Part shown: piece by piece, positions 1-7,888 of the stretch | Layout of the letters: the number at the start of each line of letters is the position of its first letter | How positions within the stretch are numbered: the first letter of the stretch is position 1 | Assembly (NCBI GenBank): GCA_965242615.1 | Contig: CBDESR010000005.1 | Coordinates: forward strand, 930,001 to 994,000 | Reading direction: 5' to 3' | Source of the DNA: CBDBCU01 sp965242615 | GTDB taxonomy: Bacteria; Chloroflexota; Dehalococcoidia; Lucifugimonadales; UBA3495 | Length of the DNA: 64,000 nucleotides | Translations under genes and position numbers: made by a program | Notes under the pieces: model-generated | Told to the model about the DNA's origin: nothing | What the model saw: the letters and a program-made list of their open reading frames with translations, nothing else | The model's database searches: none

Positions 1-1
1 G

Positions 2-1033
2 CCGGGCGTCAATACCGAGTTCGAGGCTTTCGCCGACTACAAGCCCAACGACAACTGGTTCGCCCAAGCCCCCAGCATCCAATACATCACCCATGTGTAC
101 CGGGCCGAAGCCCCGGTGCGCTCGGCGATGGTTCAGACCGGCGAAGCGGACTGGGCGGCCGACATCGGCTTTGACGAAGTGGCGAATGTCGAGGGCGCGG
201 GCCACAAAACCGCCAGCGGCAAGACCGCCGAGGTCTATACCCTGGTGCTGGATACGGTGTTCCACGAGGAACTGGCCAAGCAGAAAGTGCGGCTGGCTTT
301 GGCTCACGCCATTGACTGCCAAACCCTGCTGGACTCCCTCTTTGACGGACGGATTCCCTGCCACGCCGCCATCTCGATGAACGGCACCGTCGGCATCAAC
401 GCCGAAAACTCCCAAGTCCGGGAATACAACCCGGAACTGTCCCGGCAGCTCCTGGCCGAAGCCGGCTATGACGATACCAACGAAATCAATGTCAACACCC
501 GGCCCGGCTCCAACATCCGGGGGCTGGAAATTATGGAAGCCACCGTCCAGTTCTGGCGGGACATCGGCGTCAATTCCAACCTGAACTCCCACGGCGACTT
601 GGGGACGGCGCGGAACATCCAGATTTCCGGCTGCGGCCGCTTTACCGACGAACCCGGCTACCGGGAAGCCATGGACTGCTCCGACCGGGAGCCGCCCGGC
701 CCGGCTTATGTCAGCGGCCACGCCTACGAAGTGGCGACTTCCAACGAAATCCTCGATATGCAGCGGTTCAACAACTCCCGGCTCAGCTGCTTCAGCCGCA
801 GCAGCCGGGTCTGCATCCCGGAGTTCGAGGAGCAGAAAAACGCCGCCAACGCCATCCCGGAAGGCCCGGAACGCACGGCGGCGATGGAAGCAATCGCCCA
901 GATTGCCTACGACCAGGTCTATTTCATCCCCTTCTTTGAGGTGGTGTATGTCTATGGCTTGGCCGGCGATTTGGAGTGGGAGCCTTACTACGCCCCCCGC
1001 CTCCGCGGCAACACTATGCGTTTCAGCCAGTAA
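2..1033 (+). CDS. ABC transporter substrate-binding protein, family 5 (5'-truncated)
   Basis: The reading frame is already open at the window edge, so only the C-terminal ~343 residues are present. The sequence has the look of the SBP_bac_5 (DppA/OppA) family. It includes the stretch VRLALAHAIDCQTLLDSLFDG, typical of the segment where the first codons of the second lobe begin with refolded 'AI D' helices, then a 'LLAEAGYDD' element and a late 'QIAYDQVYFIPFFEVV' element. In this family the protein is exported and delivers peptides, nickel or similar solutes to an ABC permease. No permease or ATPase genes follow; the next gene is on the other strand. The substrate cannot be read from sequence. 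A strong hairpin lies 54 bases after the stop. Confidence 0.8.
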   Translation, partial: PGVNTEFEAFADYKPNDNWFAQAPSIQYITHVYRAEAPVRSAMVQTGEADWAADIGFDEVANVEGAGHKTASGKTAEVYTLVLDTVFHEELAKQKVRLALAHAIDCQTLLDSLFDGRIPCHAAISMNGTVGINAENSQVREYNPELSRQLLAEAGYDDTNEINVNTRPGSNIRGLEIMEATVQFWRDIGVNSNLNSHGDLGTARNIQISGCGRFTDEPGYREAMDCSDREPPGPAYVSGHAYEVATSNEILDMQRFNNSRLSCFSRSSRVCIPEFEEQKNAANAIPEGPERTAAMEAIAQIAYDQVYFIPFFEVVYVYGLAGDLEWEPYYAPRLRGNTMRFSQ

Positions 1034-1086
1034 AGGGGCGCACCGGCCGCCGGCCTTCCCCGGCCGGTAGGCAACACAAACAAACT

Positions 1087-1113
1087 CGGGGGCCGGCACT
1101 GCGCCGGCCCCCG
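1087..1113 (+). terminator. GC-rich hairpin after the substrate-binding protein gene
   Basis: A perfect 11-bp stem (1087-1097 with 1103-1113) closes a 5-base loop, followed by a short GTTT. It lies between two convergent genes, so it could end transcription from either side. The T tract is short, which lowers certainty. Confidence 0.6.
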
Positions 1114-1149
1114 GTTTATGGCTTGTCTGGGGAAAGGATGGAGACGGGG

Positions 1150-1662
1150 TTACGGCTGCCCGGGATTACCGGCATCAGAACCATTGCCGTTGCGGTTGAT
1201 GAACGGCGGCGGCTCGTCAAAGGGCTGCCCCTCCCGGAAAGCGGCTTGCTGCCGCTCGTACCATTCCAGGGTTTCGGCCCGGGCTTTTGCCGCTTCCGCC
1301 CGGGCCTCCGCCTTGGCTTCCGCCCGAACCCGCTCCGTTTCCGCCCGGGCTTTTGCCGCCGCTTGCTCCGCCGCCCGCTCCGCCGCTTTTTCTACGGCGC
1401 GCTCGTTGGCTCTGCGGGTGAATATCATATACATCACCTCCGTGTTGAGCTGGATGGCGATAACCGTCCAGGTGAACATCCCGATGGCGTTGCCGCCCAG
1501 CCCCTGAATGATGCTCAGCAGCAACGGTTGACCGGGGTTGAAATAGTAGTAGGCGTAAGGCAACAGGATGGAGAGCAGGTGGAACAAAGCCCACGCCCCG
1601 ACGATTAGGGGCTTGGGCAAAGCCGGCACCCAAAACCACCAAGTCAGCCGATTGTCTCTCAT
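1150..1662 (-). CDS. Membrane protein with Ala/Glu/Arg coiled coil and PFDEPPP tail
   Basis: This 170-residue protein is of unknown function. The first ~85 residues hold two or three hydrophobic segments (around 8-35 and 45-80) rich in aromatic residues. Residues ~85-140 are an uninterrupted charged helix of Ala, Glu, Arg and Lys, probably a coiled coil. The C-terminus carries a W-Y-E-R...G-x-P-F-D-E-P-P-P motif. A 47-residue protein at 14219-14362 ends in nearly the same motif, so the tail may be a shared docking or localisation signal (inference). It is a single gene, convergent with the substrate-binding protein gene. The start was chosen as the first ATG, directly before the hydrophobic segment. 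Confidence 0.7.
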   Translation of the reverse strand: MRDNRLTWWFWVPALPKPLIVGAWALFHLLSILLPYAYYYFNPGQPLLLSIIQGLGGNAIGMFTWTVIAIQLNTEVMYMIFTRRANERAVEKAAERAAEQAAAKARAETERVRAEAKAEARAEAAKARAETLEWYERQQAAFREGQPFDEPPPFINRNGNGSDAGNPGQP

Positions 1663-1792
1663 TTTACCACCTCTTTTCCCGCAAAGGAAACCCCAGTTTC
1701 GGAAGCCGGAGTCAGTCTAGCCGCATTAGGCAATGGCCGGCCAAGCATTTCCTCTGCCGATATTTCCATTGCTTGCCGGGTGTTGCCAAAAA

Positions 1793-4591
1793 CTACGGTT
1801 CACCAGCAAAAGCCTCGTCCCACAGCCGGCCGGCGGCGGTGAACTGGCCGGTGCGGATTTCAATCAGCGGGTAGTCCGGCAAAGGCACGATAGCCAGACA
1901 CTTCCCGTCAAAGAGCGCGCCGCGCTGCCCAAAGTCAAAGTCCAAATTGAGCGAGCCGTGTTCCCGGCGTTCCGGCGGCAGGTTCGCCGCATCCTCCGGT
2001 ACTACGTGCAGAAAGAACCGGGCTTCCGTATCCGCCGGCGCGCACGGTTCCTTGCGATAGTGCAGCAAATTGCCCTCCCGATACAGGTCAAAAGTTGACC
2101 GGGCCGCCGGCCGCCCGGCGGCAATAGACGGATAGGCAGCCCGGTAGTAGTCGGTCTGATTCACCGGGAAAGCGCCGCCCCACAGGTTGTCGCCGCCCAA
2201 GATGAACTGGCCGGTGCGAACTTCAGTAAAGGGATAATCCGGCAGGGAGATGCTGGTCAAACACTTGCCATCAAAGCTGACGCCGCCCTCCCCAAAGTCA
2301 AAATCCCGGTTATCCACCCCGTATTGCCGCCGTTCCACCGGCAGGTCCGCCGGGTCGATGGGGATAATATGCAGAAAGAACCGGGCTTCCGTATCGGCCG
2401 GAGCGCACGGTTCCTTGTAGTAGTGCAGGGTATTGTCCGCAAAATATACGGCAAAATCGCCGTTCAGTGCCGGCTCCCCGGCGATAAGTTCCCGATAGGC
2501 GGTGCGGTAATAATCCGGTTTCCGGTCAATATCCATTTCCCATACATAATCCACGCCCACAAACCGGGCCACCGCAATGGTGTCAATAGGGTAAGCCGGC
2601 AGTTCCACAGCGGCCAGACACTGCCCGTCGAACACGCCGCCGCGCCATGGAAACTCAAAATCCCGCTCATCGATGCCCGACTCCCGCCGTTCTGCCGGCA
2701 AATCCCCGGCGTTGACCGGGGTGATGACCACGGAAAACCAGCCCGCGGCGTCAGCCGGGGCGCACGGTTCCTTGTGGTAGTAAAGGGTTTGCTCCCGAAT
2801 ATAGAAGTCAAACTCGCCTGATGCCGCCGGGGTTTCGCCCGATAGGGAAGCCCGCAATTGCCGCAGTTCATCCTTAAACCGCCGGGTTTCCGCCAGGATG
2901 GGATGGTCAGCGTCAGCCCGGTAAAGCAGCGTATTGCCTTCGTACCAATTAGCGATAGGTACGGCGTAGCCCGCCGCGGCCCAGCTTTGCAGCCGGGTCT
3001 CAATGGCATTGCCGGAATTAAGTACCAGCAGCCAAAGGTGCGCCGGGTCCTCGGGATACAGCCGGGCAGCGGCGGTAATATCCCCAATGCAATCCTCCAG
3101 AGAACCGACGCCAAAGGAACACTCCCGGCCGTAGTAGTAGTTAGGCAGATTCTCCGGCAGGTAAAACTGCGTTATATCCATCGCGCCCCCGGCTACATAA
3201 ACCAGGTCGTCGTCGCGAACCTCGGATTCCAGAACAGCCAGATGCCGGGTAGTGTTGTTCGCCTCCTTATAAGGATTGTCCGCCCGCAGCTCGGCAGCGC
3301 CGGCAAAGAGGATAACCCCGGCAAACACGACCAGCAATGCGGCCGTTGCCCCGCCGCGCCAACGGCGCAGCCAAGGATTAGCGGCTACCCGGTACAGGGA
3401 TAGCCCGGCAGTCAGGAAAATAATCGGCCCCAAGTAAAGGCATTGCCGCAAATCGCCCAAGGGATAGCCGCCCAGCAGAGTCGCCAAAACTGCAAACCCC
3501 AAGCTAAACAGAACCAGAATTGTTACGGCGTCCCACTGCCGCCGCCGTAAGGAAACCACCAGAACCAACCCAAAGGCCGCCACCACCGCCCCGGCCACCA
3601 GTGCCGGCAGCTGGTAGAGCAGTACCAGCCCAACATGGTCAGCCCACCAATCCAGAGCGCCCAAAGGGTTCAACCCCCCGGGATAGTAATAACCCGACAG
3701 GTAGTCGCCCGCGCCCTTGCCCACGCCGAAGCCGGTACGCTGAATCTGGTAGCGCAGGATTAGCAGGTAGTTGCCCAGGGTAGCCGCCAGAAACAACCCG
3801 GCTGGCAAAGCCAGATACTTACGCTGTTTAATTCGTTGCCATAGCCAAGCCCCCAACCGTGCCATCCCGTTGCCAAACCGATTCCCGGCTGACGGGGACG
3901 CAGCCTTTACGGCCGCCGCCCCGGCTTGGGGCGCCAGCAAAGCCGTGGCCAGTATCGCCGCGCCGAACAGCAGCAGCCCATACCAAACTAACGGCGCTAA
4001 AAACATTGCCACCGCCAGCAGGACTTTACGGCCGCTATGCAGATAAGCCAGCAGCCCGCCCATCATCAGGGTTGCCACCAGAGCGTCCACGGAATAAATG
4101 CGGGCGTCTTGGGCGTGGAATATCGCAGGCTGGGAAACCGCAGCCAGCAGCCCGGCCAGAAAAGCCGCCCAACGCGGAACGCCCCAGCGCGGCAGCAGAA
4201 ACAAAATCAGGGCAATGGTCAGCACGCTGGCGGTGGCCGCCGGCAAGCGCACCGCCAACGCGGAGCCGTCGATGCGCTGCACGCCGTATAAAATCAGCGG
4301 CATCAGCAGGGGCGGAGTATCGCGCCACCGGGTTAGCCGCACCAGGAGGCCAAAATCCCCCCGGGCGTTGGCCACGACATTGGCCTCGTCGTAAATAAGG
4401 GTATGTTCCGGCAGGGCGTAAAAGCGGGTAACGGCCGCCGCCAGCAATAGACAAAGGGCGGCGGCGTAGTACCAACTGAACCCCCGGCGGCGCATCCACC
4501 GCCACCACCCAGCCGGCATAACGGCGGCGATGGCGGGATATGCGGCGGAGTCCGTTTCATTAGCGGGAATAGCAGTATCCGGCGGCGGCAT
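1793..4591 (-). CDS. Integral membrane glycosyltransferase (PMT/ArnT-like) with three C-terminal repeat domains
   Basis: This 932-residue protein has about 11-13 membrane segments in the first ~430 residues. Early in the first outside loop is a Y-D-E-A motif, then 'RWRDTPPLLMPLIL' and 'AVRLPAATAS', the usual layout of GT39/GT83-type enzymes that use a polyprenyl-phosphate sugar donor. The acceptor is unknown. After a soluble region (~430-590) come three copies of a ~95-residue module, at about residues 592-690, 708-805 and 832-930. Each has a Y-x-K-E-P-C-A-P-A-D motif, 'LP-x-E-R-R', 'DFDFG', 'FDGKCL' and 'LPDYP'. I know this module from uncharacterised bacterial proteins but not its function. 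It probably faces the outside. The gene seems to have an extended -10 box only 11 bases before the ATG. Confidence 0.75.
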   Translation of the reverse strand: MPPPDTAIPANETDSAAYPAIAAVMPAGWWRWMRRRGFSWYYAAALCLLLAAAVTRFYALPEHTLIYDEANVVANARGDFGLLVRLTRWRDTPPLLMPLILYGVQRIDGSALAVRLPAATASVLTIALILFLLPRWGVPRWAAFLAGLLAAVSQPAIFHAQDARIYSVDALVATLMMGGLLAYLHSGRKVLLAVAMFLAPLVWYGLLLFGAAILATALLAPQAGAAAVKAASPSAGNRFGNGMARLGAWLWQRIKQRKYLALPAGLFLAATLGNYLLILRYQIQRTGFGVGKGAGDYLSGYYYPGGLNPLGALDWWADHVGLVLLYQLPALVAGAVVAAFGLVLVVSLRRRQWDAVTILVLFSLGFAVLATLLGGYPLGDLRQCLYLGPIIFLTAGLSLYRVAANPWLRRWRGGATAALLVVFAGVILFAGAAELRADNPYKEANNTTRHLAVLESEVRDDDLVYVAGGAMDITQFYLPENLPNYYYGRECSFGVGSLEDCIGDITAAARLYPEDPAHLWLLVLNSGNAIETRLQSWAAAGYAVPIANWYEGNTLLYRADADHPILAETRRFKDELRQLRASLSGETPAASGEFDFYIREQTLYYHKEPCAPADAAGWFSVVITPVNAGDLPAERRESGIDERDFEFPWRGGVFDGQCLAAVELPAYPIDTIAVARFVGVDYVWEMDIDRKPDYYRTAYRELIAGEPALNGDFAVYFADNTLHYYKEPCAPADTEARFFLHIIPIDPADLPVERRQYGVDNRDFDFGEGGVSFDGKCLTSISLPDYPFTEVRTGQFILGGDNLWGGAFPVNQTDYYRAAYPSIAAGRPAARSTFDLYREGNLLHYRKEPCAPADTEARFFLHVVPEDAANLPPERREHGSLNLDFDFGQRGALFDGKCLAIVPLPDYPLIEIRTGQFTAAGRLWDEAFAGEP

Positions 4592-4602
4592 AGTCAGGGA
4601 AA

Positions 4603-4611
4603 ATTATAGCA
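4603..4611 (-). promoter_or_regulatory. Extended -10 promoter element for the glycosyltransferase gene
   Basis: On the minus strand the sequence reads TGCTATAAT, a perfect extended -10. It ends 11 bases before the ATG at 4591, so the transcript would start almost at the start codon and be leaderless. No good -35 hexamer is visible. Confidence 0.55.
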
Positions 4612-4633
4612 CACTGCCCCGCCCTAAACTGCA

Positions 4634-6055
4634 TTAGCGAACGTCGCTGTGGTAATGGTTCCAAAAGGTTTCGCGAAGCAAGGTGTCGCTGGTCTGGAGG
4701 CGAACCACAGAGCCGGTGAGCTTCTCCTTCAGCACCAGATAGTTGGGATACGGCTGGCACAACTCGTACTCAAGCTCATTATTGAAAATGCCCTGAAGTA
4801 ACTGAACTACCACTTGTTGAGAGGTAGTTACCATCGCGCCAATAGCCACACCGGTCTTGAAGTCTATCAAACGCGACAACGGGTGAACATCCCGGAAAAG
4901 GCGGCTTCGGGACTCCTCGTCGGTATGAATAATCACCGGCTTTCCCAAGCTGAGTGCCATAGCTGCCTCAGCGTCTTTTCCGTAACTATCCCTATTCCCC
5001 GCGTGGAGAACCAAGACCTTCGCACACTTCACCATAAGACATTCAATGAGTCCCTTGTCCTCGTGGTGCTCGGCGGCACTCAACGTGGGGTCAAAGTACC
5101 TCAAATTGAAATCCCGCAAGGAAGGGTCGGCAAAGACCGCTTCGCAGAAGTTCGCCATATTGCGGAAGTCCTGACGGTTCCGCATAGAGGTCGCTACATA
5201 AACGTCTAGGTCACCGACCATAGACAGATAAGCTCGCGTGTTTTCTAACGCTATTGACCTCGCGTTATCGAAAGCTCTCGACGTAGGCGCAATCACACTC
5301 CAGAGTCCGGCTTCATCGTGTACGGCCTTATTACGGAAGTCATCAGAGGACAGCTCAAACTCCAACTGCCTGTCCTCGAGTTCACCGTTGGCAAACGCCC
5401 GCTCTAACAGTTTTCCAATCCTAATGGACCGTCCGCCTGCCTCGGTGTGTTGTCTCAATAGCCTAGTTAAGACCGCGACAATGCCATCATCGTTGCCCGA
5501 AGGCGCGAATGACTTGCACGCCATCTCCGAAATCAGATAGCGGTCGTCCCTTAGTATGCCCTTCAGCCCAACGGGTTCGCCGCGTCTCAACAAACTTTTA
5601 GTGTCAACGCGATGGTTCAGAAAGAACTCGGGAAGTTCCTTCTCGGACAGGTTCCTAAGTCGTTGGTAGGCAGTACGGATATTGCCAAAGTAGAGGAGGG
5701 CGTCCACGTAAAAGCGGTAAAGCCCCCAAAACAGTTGGTCAAGGGATACAATCGCATTGCCCCCGAGCCAGCGATCCTCGAAACAAGGAATCTTGTGAAC
5801 CTTGTAAGGGTGAGTATCGGGTACGCTAAGCCAGTAGTAGCGGAGAAAGGCGTCAGAAACCGGGGCCTCATGCGACAAAGTCAGCAACTGGTTCAGGCCC
5901 GCCCGGTATAAAGGTCGGCTCTCTATACCGGCAAGAGCCTCGAACACTACAGCCGGCGTATCGTCGTCAATCCAACTGTCAAGGCCACCGGTTCCGCCTC
6001 GAAATAGTCGGAACTTGTCCAATATGCTGTCTCGCACTGATACAGAAACCTGCAT
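4634..6055 (-). CDS. Protein with nucleoside-deoxyribosyltransferase/TIR-like C-terminal domain
   Basis: This 473-residue protein has two parts. Residues 1-280 match nothing I recognise; they are mostly helical, with many Arg and Asp residues. Residues ~281-395 have the Rossmann-like pattern of nucleoside 2-deoxyribosyltransferases and related TIR/SLOG folds: strand 'DLDVYVATSM', a helix, 'LRYFDP', 'ECLMVKCAKVLVLHAG', then 'DSYGKDAEAAMALSLGKPVI' (356-375), where the acidic residue of 'KDAEAA' is in the usual catalytic position. Such domains cleave N-glycosidic bonds of nucleotides or NAD and are frequent in defence and immune-like proteins. The gene is clearly lower in GC than its neighbours and stands alone, which fits lateral transfer. 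An antiphage role is inference. Confidence 0.65.
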   Translation of the reverse strand: MQVSVSVRDSILDKFRLFRGGTGGLDSWIDDDTPAVVFEALAGIESRPLYRAGLNQLLTLSHEAPVSDAFLRYYWLSVPDTHPYKVHKIPCFEDRWLGGNAIVSLDQLFWGLYRFYVDALLYFGNIRTAYQRLRNLSEKELPEFFLNHRVDTKSLLRRGEPVGLKGILRDDRYLISEMACKSFAPSGNDDGIVAVLTRLLRQHTEAGGRSIRIGKLLERAFANGELEDRQLEFELSSDDFRNKAVHDEAGLWSVIAPTSRAFDNARSIALENTRAYLSMVGDLDVYVATSMRNRQDFRNMANFCEAVFADPSLRDFNLRYFDPTLSAAEHHEDKGLIECLMVKCAKVLVLHAGNRDSYGKDAEAAMALSLGKPVIIHTDEESRSRLFRDVHPLSRLIDFKTGVAIGAMVTTSQQVVVQLLQGIFNNELEYELCQPYPNYLVLKEKLTGSVVRLQTSDTLLRETFWNHYHSDVR

Positions 6056-6100
6056 ATCGTCTCTTTGCCTCTTGCAGCAATGAAGTTGGCATCATCGTAC

Positions 6101-6109
6101 ATTATAACA
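6101..6109 (-). promoter_or_regulatory. Extended -10 promoter element upstream of the NDT-like gene
   Basis: The minus strand reads TGTTATAAT, 46-54 bases before the ATG at 6055, in an AT-rich upstream region unlike the surrounding DNA. A recognisable -35 at 17 bases is lacking. An AAGAG ribosome-binding site lies just before the ATG. Confidence 0.55.
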
Positions 6110-6168
6110 CGGTTTATGTAAAGCCTTTTAGCGATACTAAATGTCTTTTCGCGGTATTCAACGTCCCC

Positions 6169-7380
6169 CTACGAAAACCCGCACGGCGTCCACGGCTGCC
6201 GTTCCCCCGCAAACAGCCGATCCGCCCGCAGCAATGCCCCCGCCCTATTCTCCGCCACCCGCCCGGCTCCGGCCAGCGTAGTAAAAGTCACTCCGCCCAA
6301 ATAAGCCGCCCCCAACGCCTCCGCCGCCAGCGTCAAATCCGCCGCCGCCGTAGTCCGCCGGCAGGTCGCCCCCTCCGGCCCGGCTTCCAACCGCAGCCGC
6401 CCCTCATTCCACGGACAGCTCTCATCCCGCAGCTCCAGCGTCAAACCATCCTCGGCAGCATAGCGGCGCAACGGCAGCGCCGCCGCCGCATCCACCAACC
6501 GCAGCCACAGCCCATCCCGGGGCGCCCGCTGCAACCGGCGCGGATCCGCCAACATCCAGGGCAGCGGGTCATCCACCGGCCGCCGCTGCGCCCTAGTGCG
6601 GCCGATTAAATCCATATCAAAGCAAAACCGCCACAACGCCGCATTAGCCGCATCCGTCGCCGCCAGCAGCTCCAACACCGTCAACTCCCCCTCCCTAATG
6701 CGATAGCTGACATACCCCTCATCCCGTCCCTGCTCCCCATACACCGCATAAAACCGCCCGCCTTGCCCGCCCTGCTGATGTTCCGGCGCCGCGGCCTCCT
6801 CTGCCCACTTATACGCCGGCTTCTGAATCACTCCCGGCCGGCCCGCCGTACTCCGCCGGAAAATATCCGGCAGCACCTCCCCAATATCCCCCGCCGCCAC
6901 AAACCGGATTTGCCCCGGCGTTTCCCAACTCTGGGCAAACCCCGTATATGGCCGCTCCACCGACCAGCTTTCGTAAAGCGTCCCGATGCCGTAGCCGAAC
7001 CGCCCATAAATAACGCTCTCCGTAGCGAACAGGGCGGCCAAAGGTTCCCCCCGGCTATGCACCTCCGCCAGCTGCCCCCGCATCATCCGCGACATCAGCC
7101 CCCGCCGCCGGTGCGTCGGCTGCACCGCCACATTTGACACCCCGGCCACCGCCGCCGTCCCGCCGCCGGGCAGCGACAACTCCCGCCGGTGGGAATGGGC
7201 CCCGCCCACAATCTCCCCCCCGTCCATTACCGCAATCGAACGGGACAGGTCAAAATGCGGCCGCAGCGTTTCCGGGTCATGATTCAGCCGATTGCCGTGG
7301 GCCCGGGACTCCGCCCGCAGCCACGCCTCAAACTCCGCATCAGTAACGGGACGCATTTCCATCAGGGAACTATGCTCCAT
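6169..7380 (-). CDS. Eis-like GNAT family N-acetyltransferase
   Basis: This protein of about 403 residues has the three-part layout of the Eis/COG4552 family. An N-terminal GNAT domain contains the acetyl-CoA loop Q-P-T-H-R-R-R-G-L-M. It is followed by 'ALFATESVIYGRFGYG', which is highly typical of this family, then a second GNAT-like domain and a C-terminal SCP2-like domain ending in 'RADRLFAGERQPWTPCGFS'. The terminal carboxylate of Eis proteins acts as a base. Eis enzymes acetylate amines, including aminoglycosides and lysines; the substrate here is unknown. ATG at 7380 was chosen. An in-frame ATG at 7362 is also possible, because no clear ribosome-binding site is seen before either. A TATAAT box lies at 7401-7406 on the minus strand. 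Confidence 0.85.
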   Translation of the reverse strand: MEHSSLMEMRPVTDAEFEAWLRAESRAHGNRLNHDPETLRPHFDLSRSIAVMDGGEIVGGAHSHRRELSLPGGGTAAVAGVSNVAVQPTHRRRGLMSRMMRGQLAEVHSRGEPLAALFATESVIYGRFGYGIGTLYESWSVERPYTGFAQSWETPGQIRFVAAGDIGEVLPDIFRRSTAGRPGVIQKPAYKWAEEAAAPEHQQGGQGGRFYAVYGEQGRDEGYVSYRIREGELTVLELLAATDAANAALWRFCFDMDLIGRTRAQRRPVDDPLPWMLADPRRLQRAPRDGLWLRLVDAAAALPLRRYAAEDGLTLELRDESCPWNEGRLRLEAGPEGATCRRTTAAADLTLAAEALGAAYLGGVTFTTLAGAGRVAENRAGALLRADRLFAGERQPWTPCGFS

Positions 7381-7461
7381 CAAGGGGAATATGCGGGATG
7401 ATTATAGGGCATTAAGCGCAGTTTTGCATTACCGGGAGACCGGGCTATCGCATACCGCAAT

Positions 7462-7562
7462 CGTCCTTCCCACGAAAGTGGGAATCCAGAAAGACCGACG
7501 CCCCGGATAACCGACGCTATAGCTATGTCATTCCGACCAAAGGGAGGAATCTAAAATGCCCG
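7462..7562. repeat. Dispersed repeats A and B, side by side
   Basis: Two short repeats occur here that recur elsewhere in the window. Repeat A (7462-7490) contains the imperfect hairpin TTCCCACGAAAGTGGGAA. Repeat B (7524-7562) has the core GTCATTCCGA and AGGAATCTAAAATGCCCGCC. Repeat B overlaps the 3' end of the next gene and provides its stop codon. Confidence 0.75.
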
Positions 7563-7887
7563 CCCTTTTCTCCACCCCCCGCTTCAGCCAGGCGGCAACG
7601 CCCTCCTCGAAATTGCCCGCCGCTTCCGGGGGGATGGGGTTTTCACCGGTAAGTTCCCGCAGGGCCGCAAACCAGCGGTAAGGCCGTTCCCGCAACTCCC
7701 CCAGTATCAAGGGAATGGCTTGGTCGCCCATAGCAATGATTTCCCCATAAGCCGGGTGCTGAGCCTTTTGCTCGTGAAAGGAAATCATACCGGTTTCCGC
7801 CTTCCACTGCTCCGCCAAAGCGCGGAACCGGGCCCGCAACTCCCGTTCCGGGAGCGGTTGGGCCAGGGAAATTTCGTGACGATTCAT
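7528..7887 (-). CDS. Conserved hypothetical protein, C-terminus made of repeat B
   Basis: This 119-residue protein belongs to a small family I have seen only as hypothetical. Its features are F-R-A-L-A-E-Q-W-K-A-E-T-G-M, 'HPAYGEIIAMG', 'ILGELRERPYRWFAALRELTGENP' in essence, and a final 'AWLKRG'. It is probably all helical. The ATG at 7887 was chosen because it follows the stop of the SulP gene by one base, so the two are probably translationally coupled. An upstream start inside SulP would add only Arg/Trp-rich antisense-like residues. The last 11 residues (A-G-I-L-D-S-S-L-W-S-E) are read out of dispersed repeat B, which suggests that the repeat inserted into or next to the original 3' end. 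The function is unknown. Confidence 0.65.
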   Translation of the reverse strand: MNRHEISLAQPLPERELRARFRALAEQWKAETGMISFHEQKAQHPAYGEIIAMGDQAIPLILGELRERPYRWFAALRELTGENPIPPEAAGNFEEGVAAWLKRGVEKRAGILDSSLWSE

Positions 7888-7888
7888 C

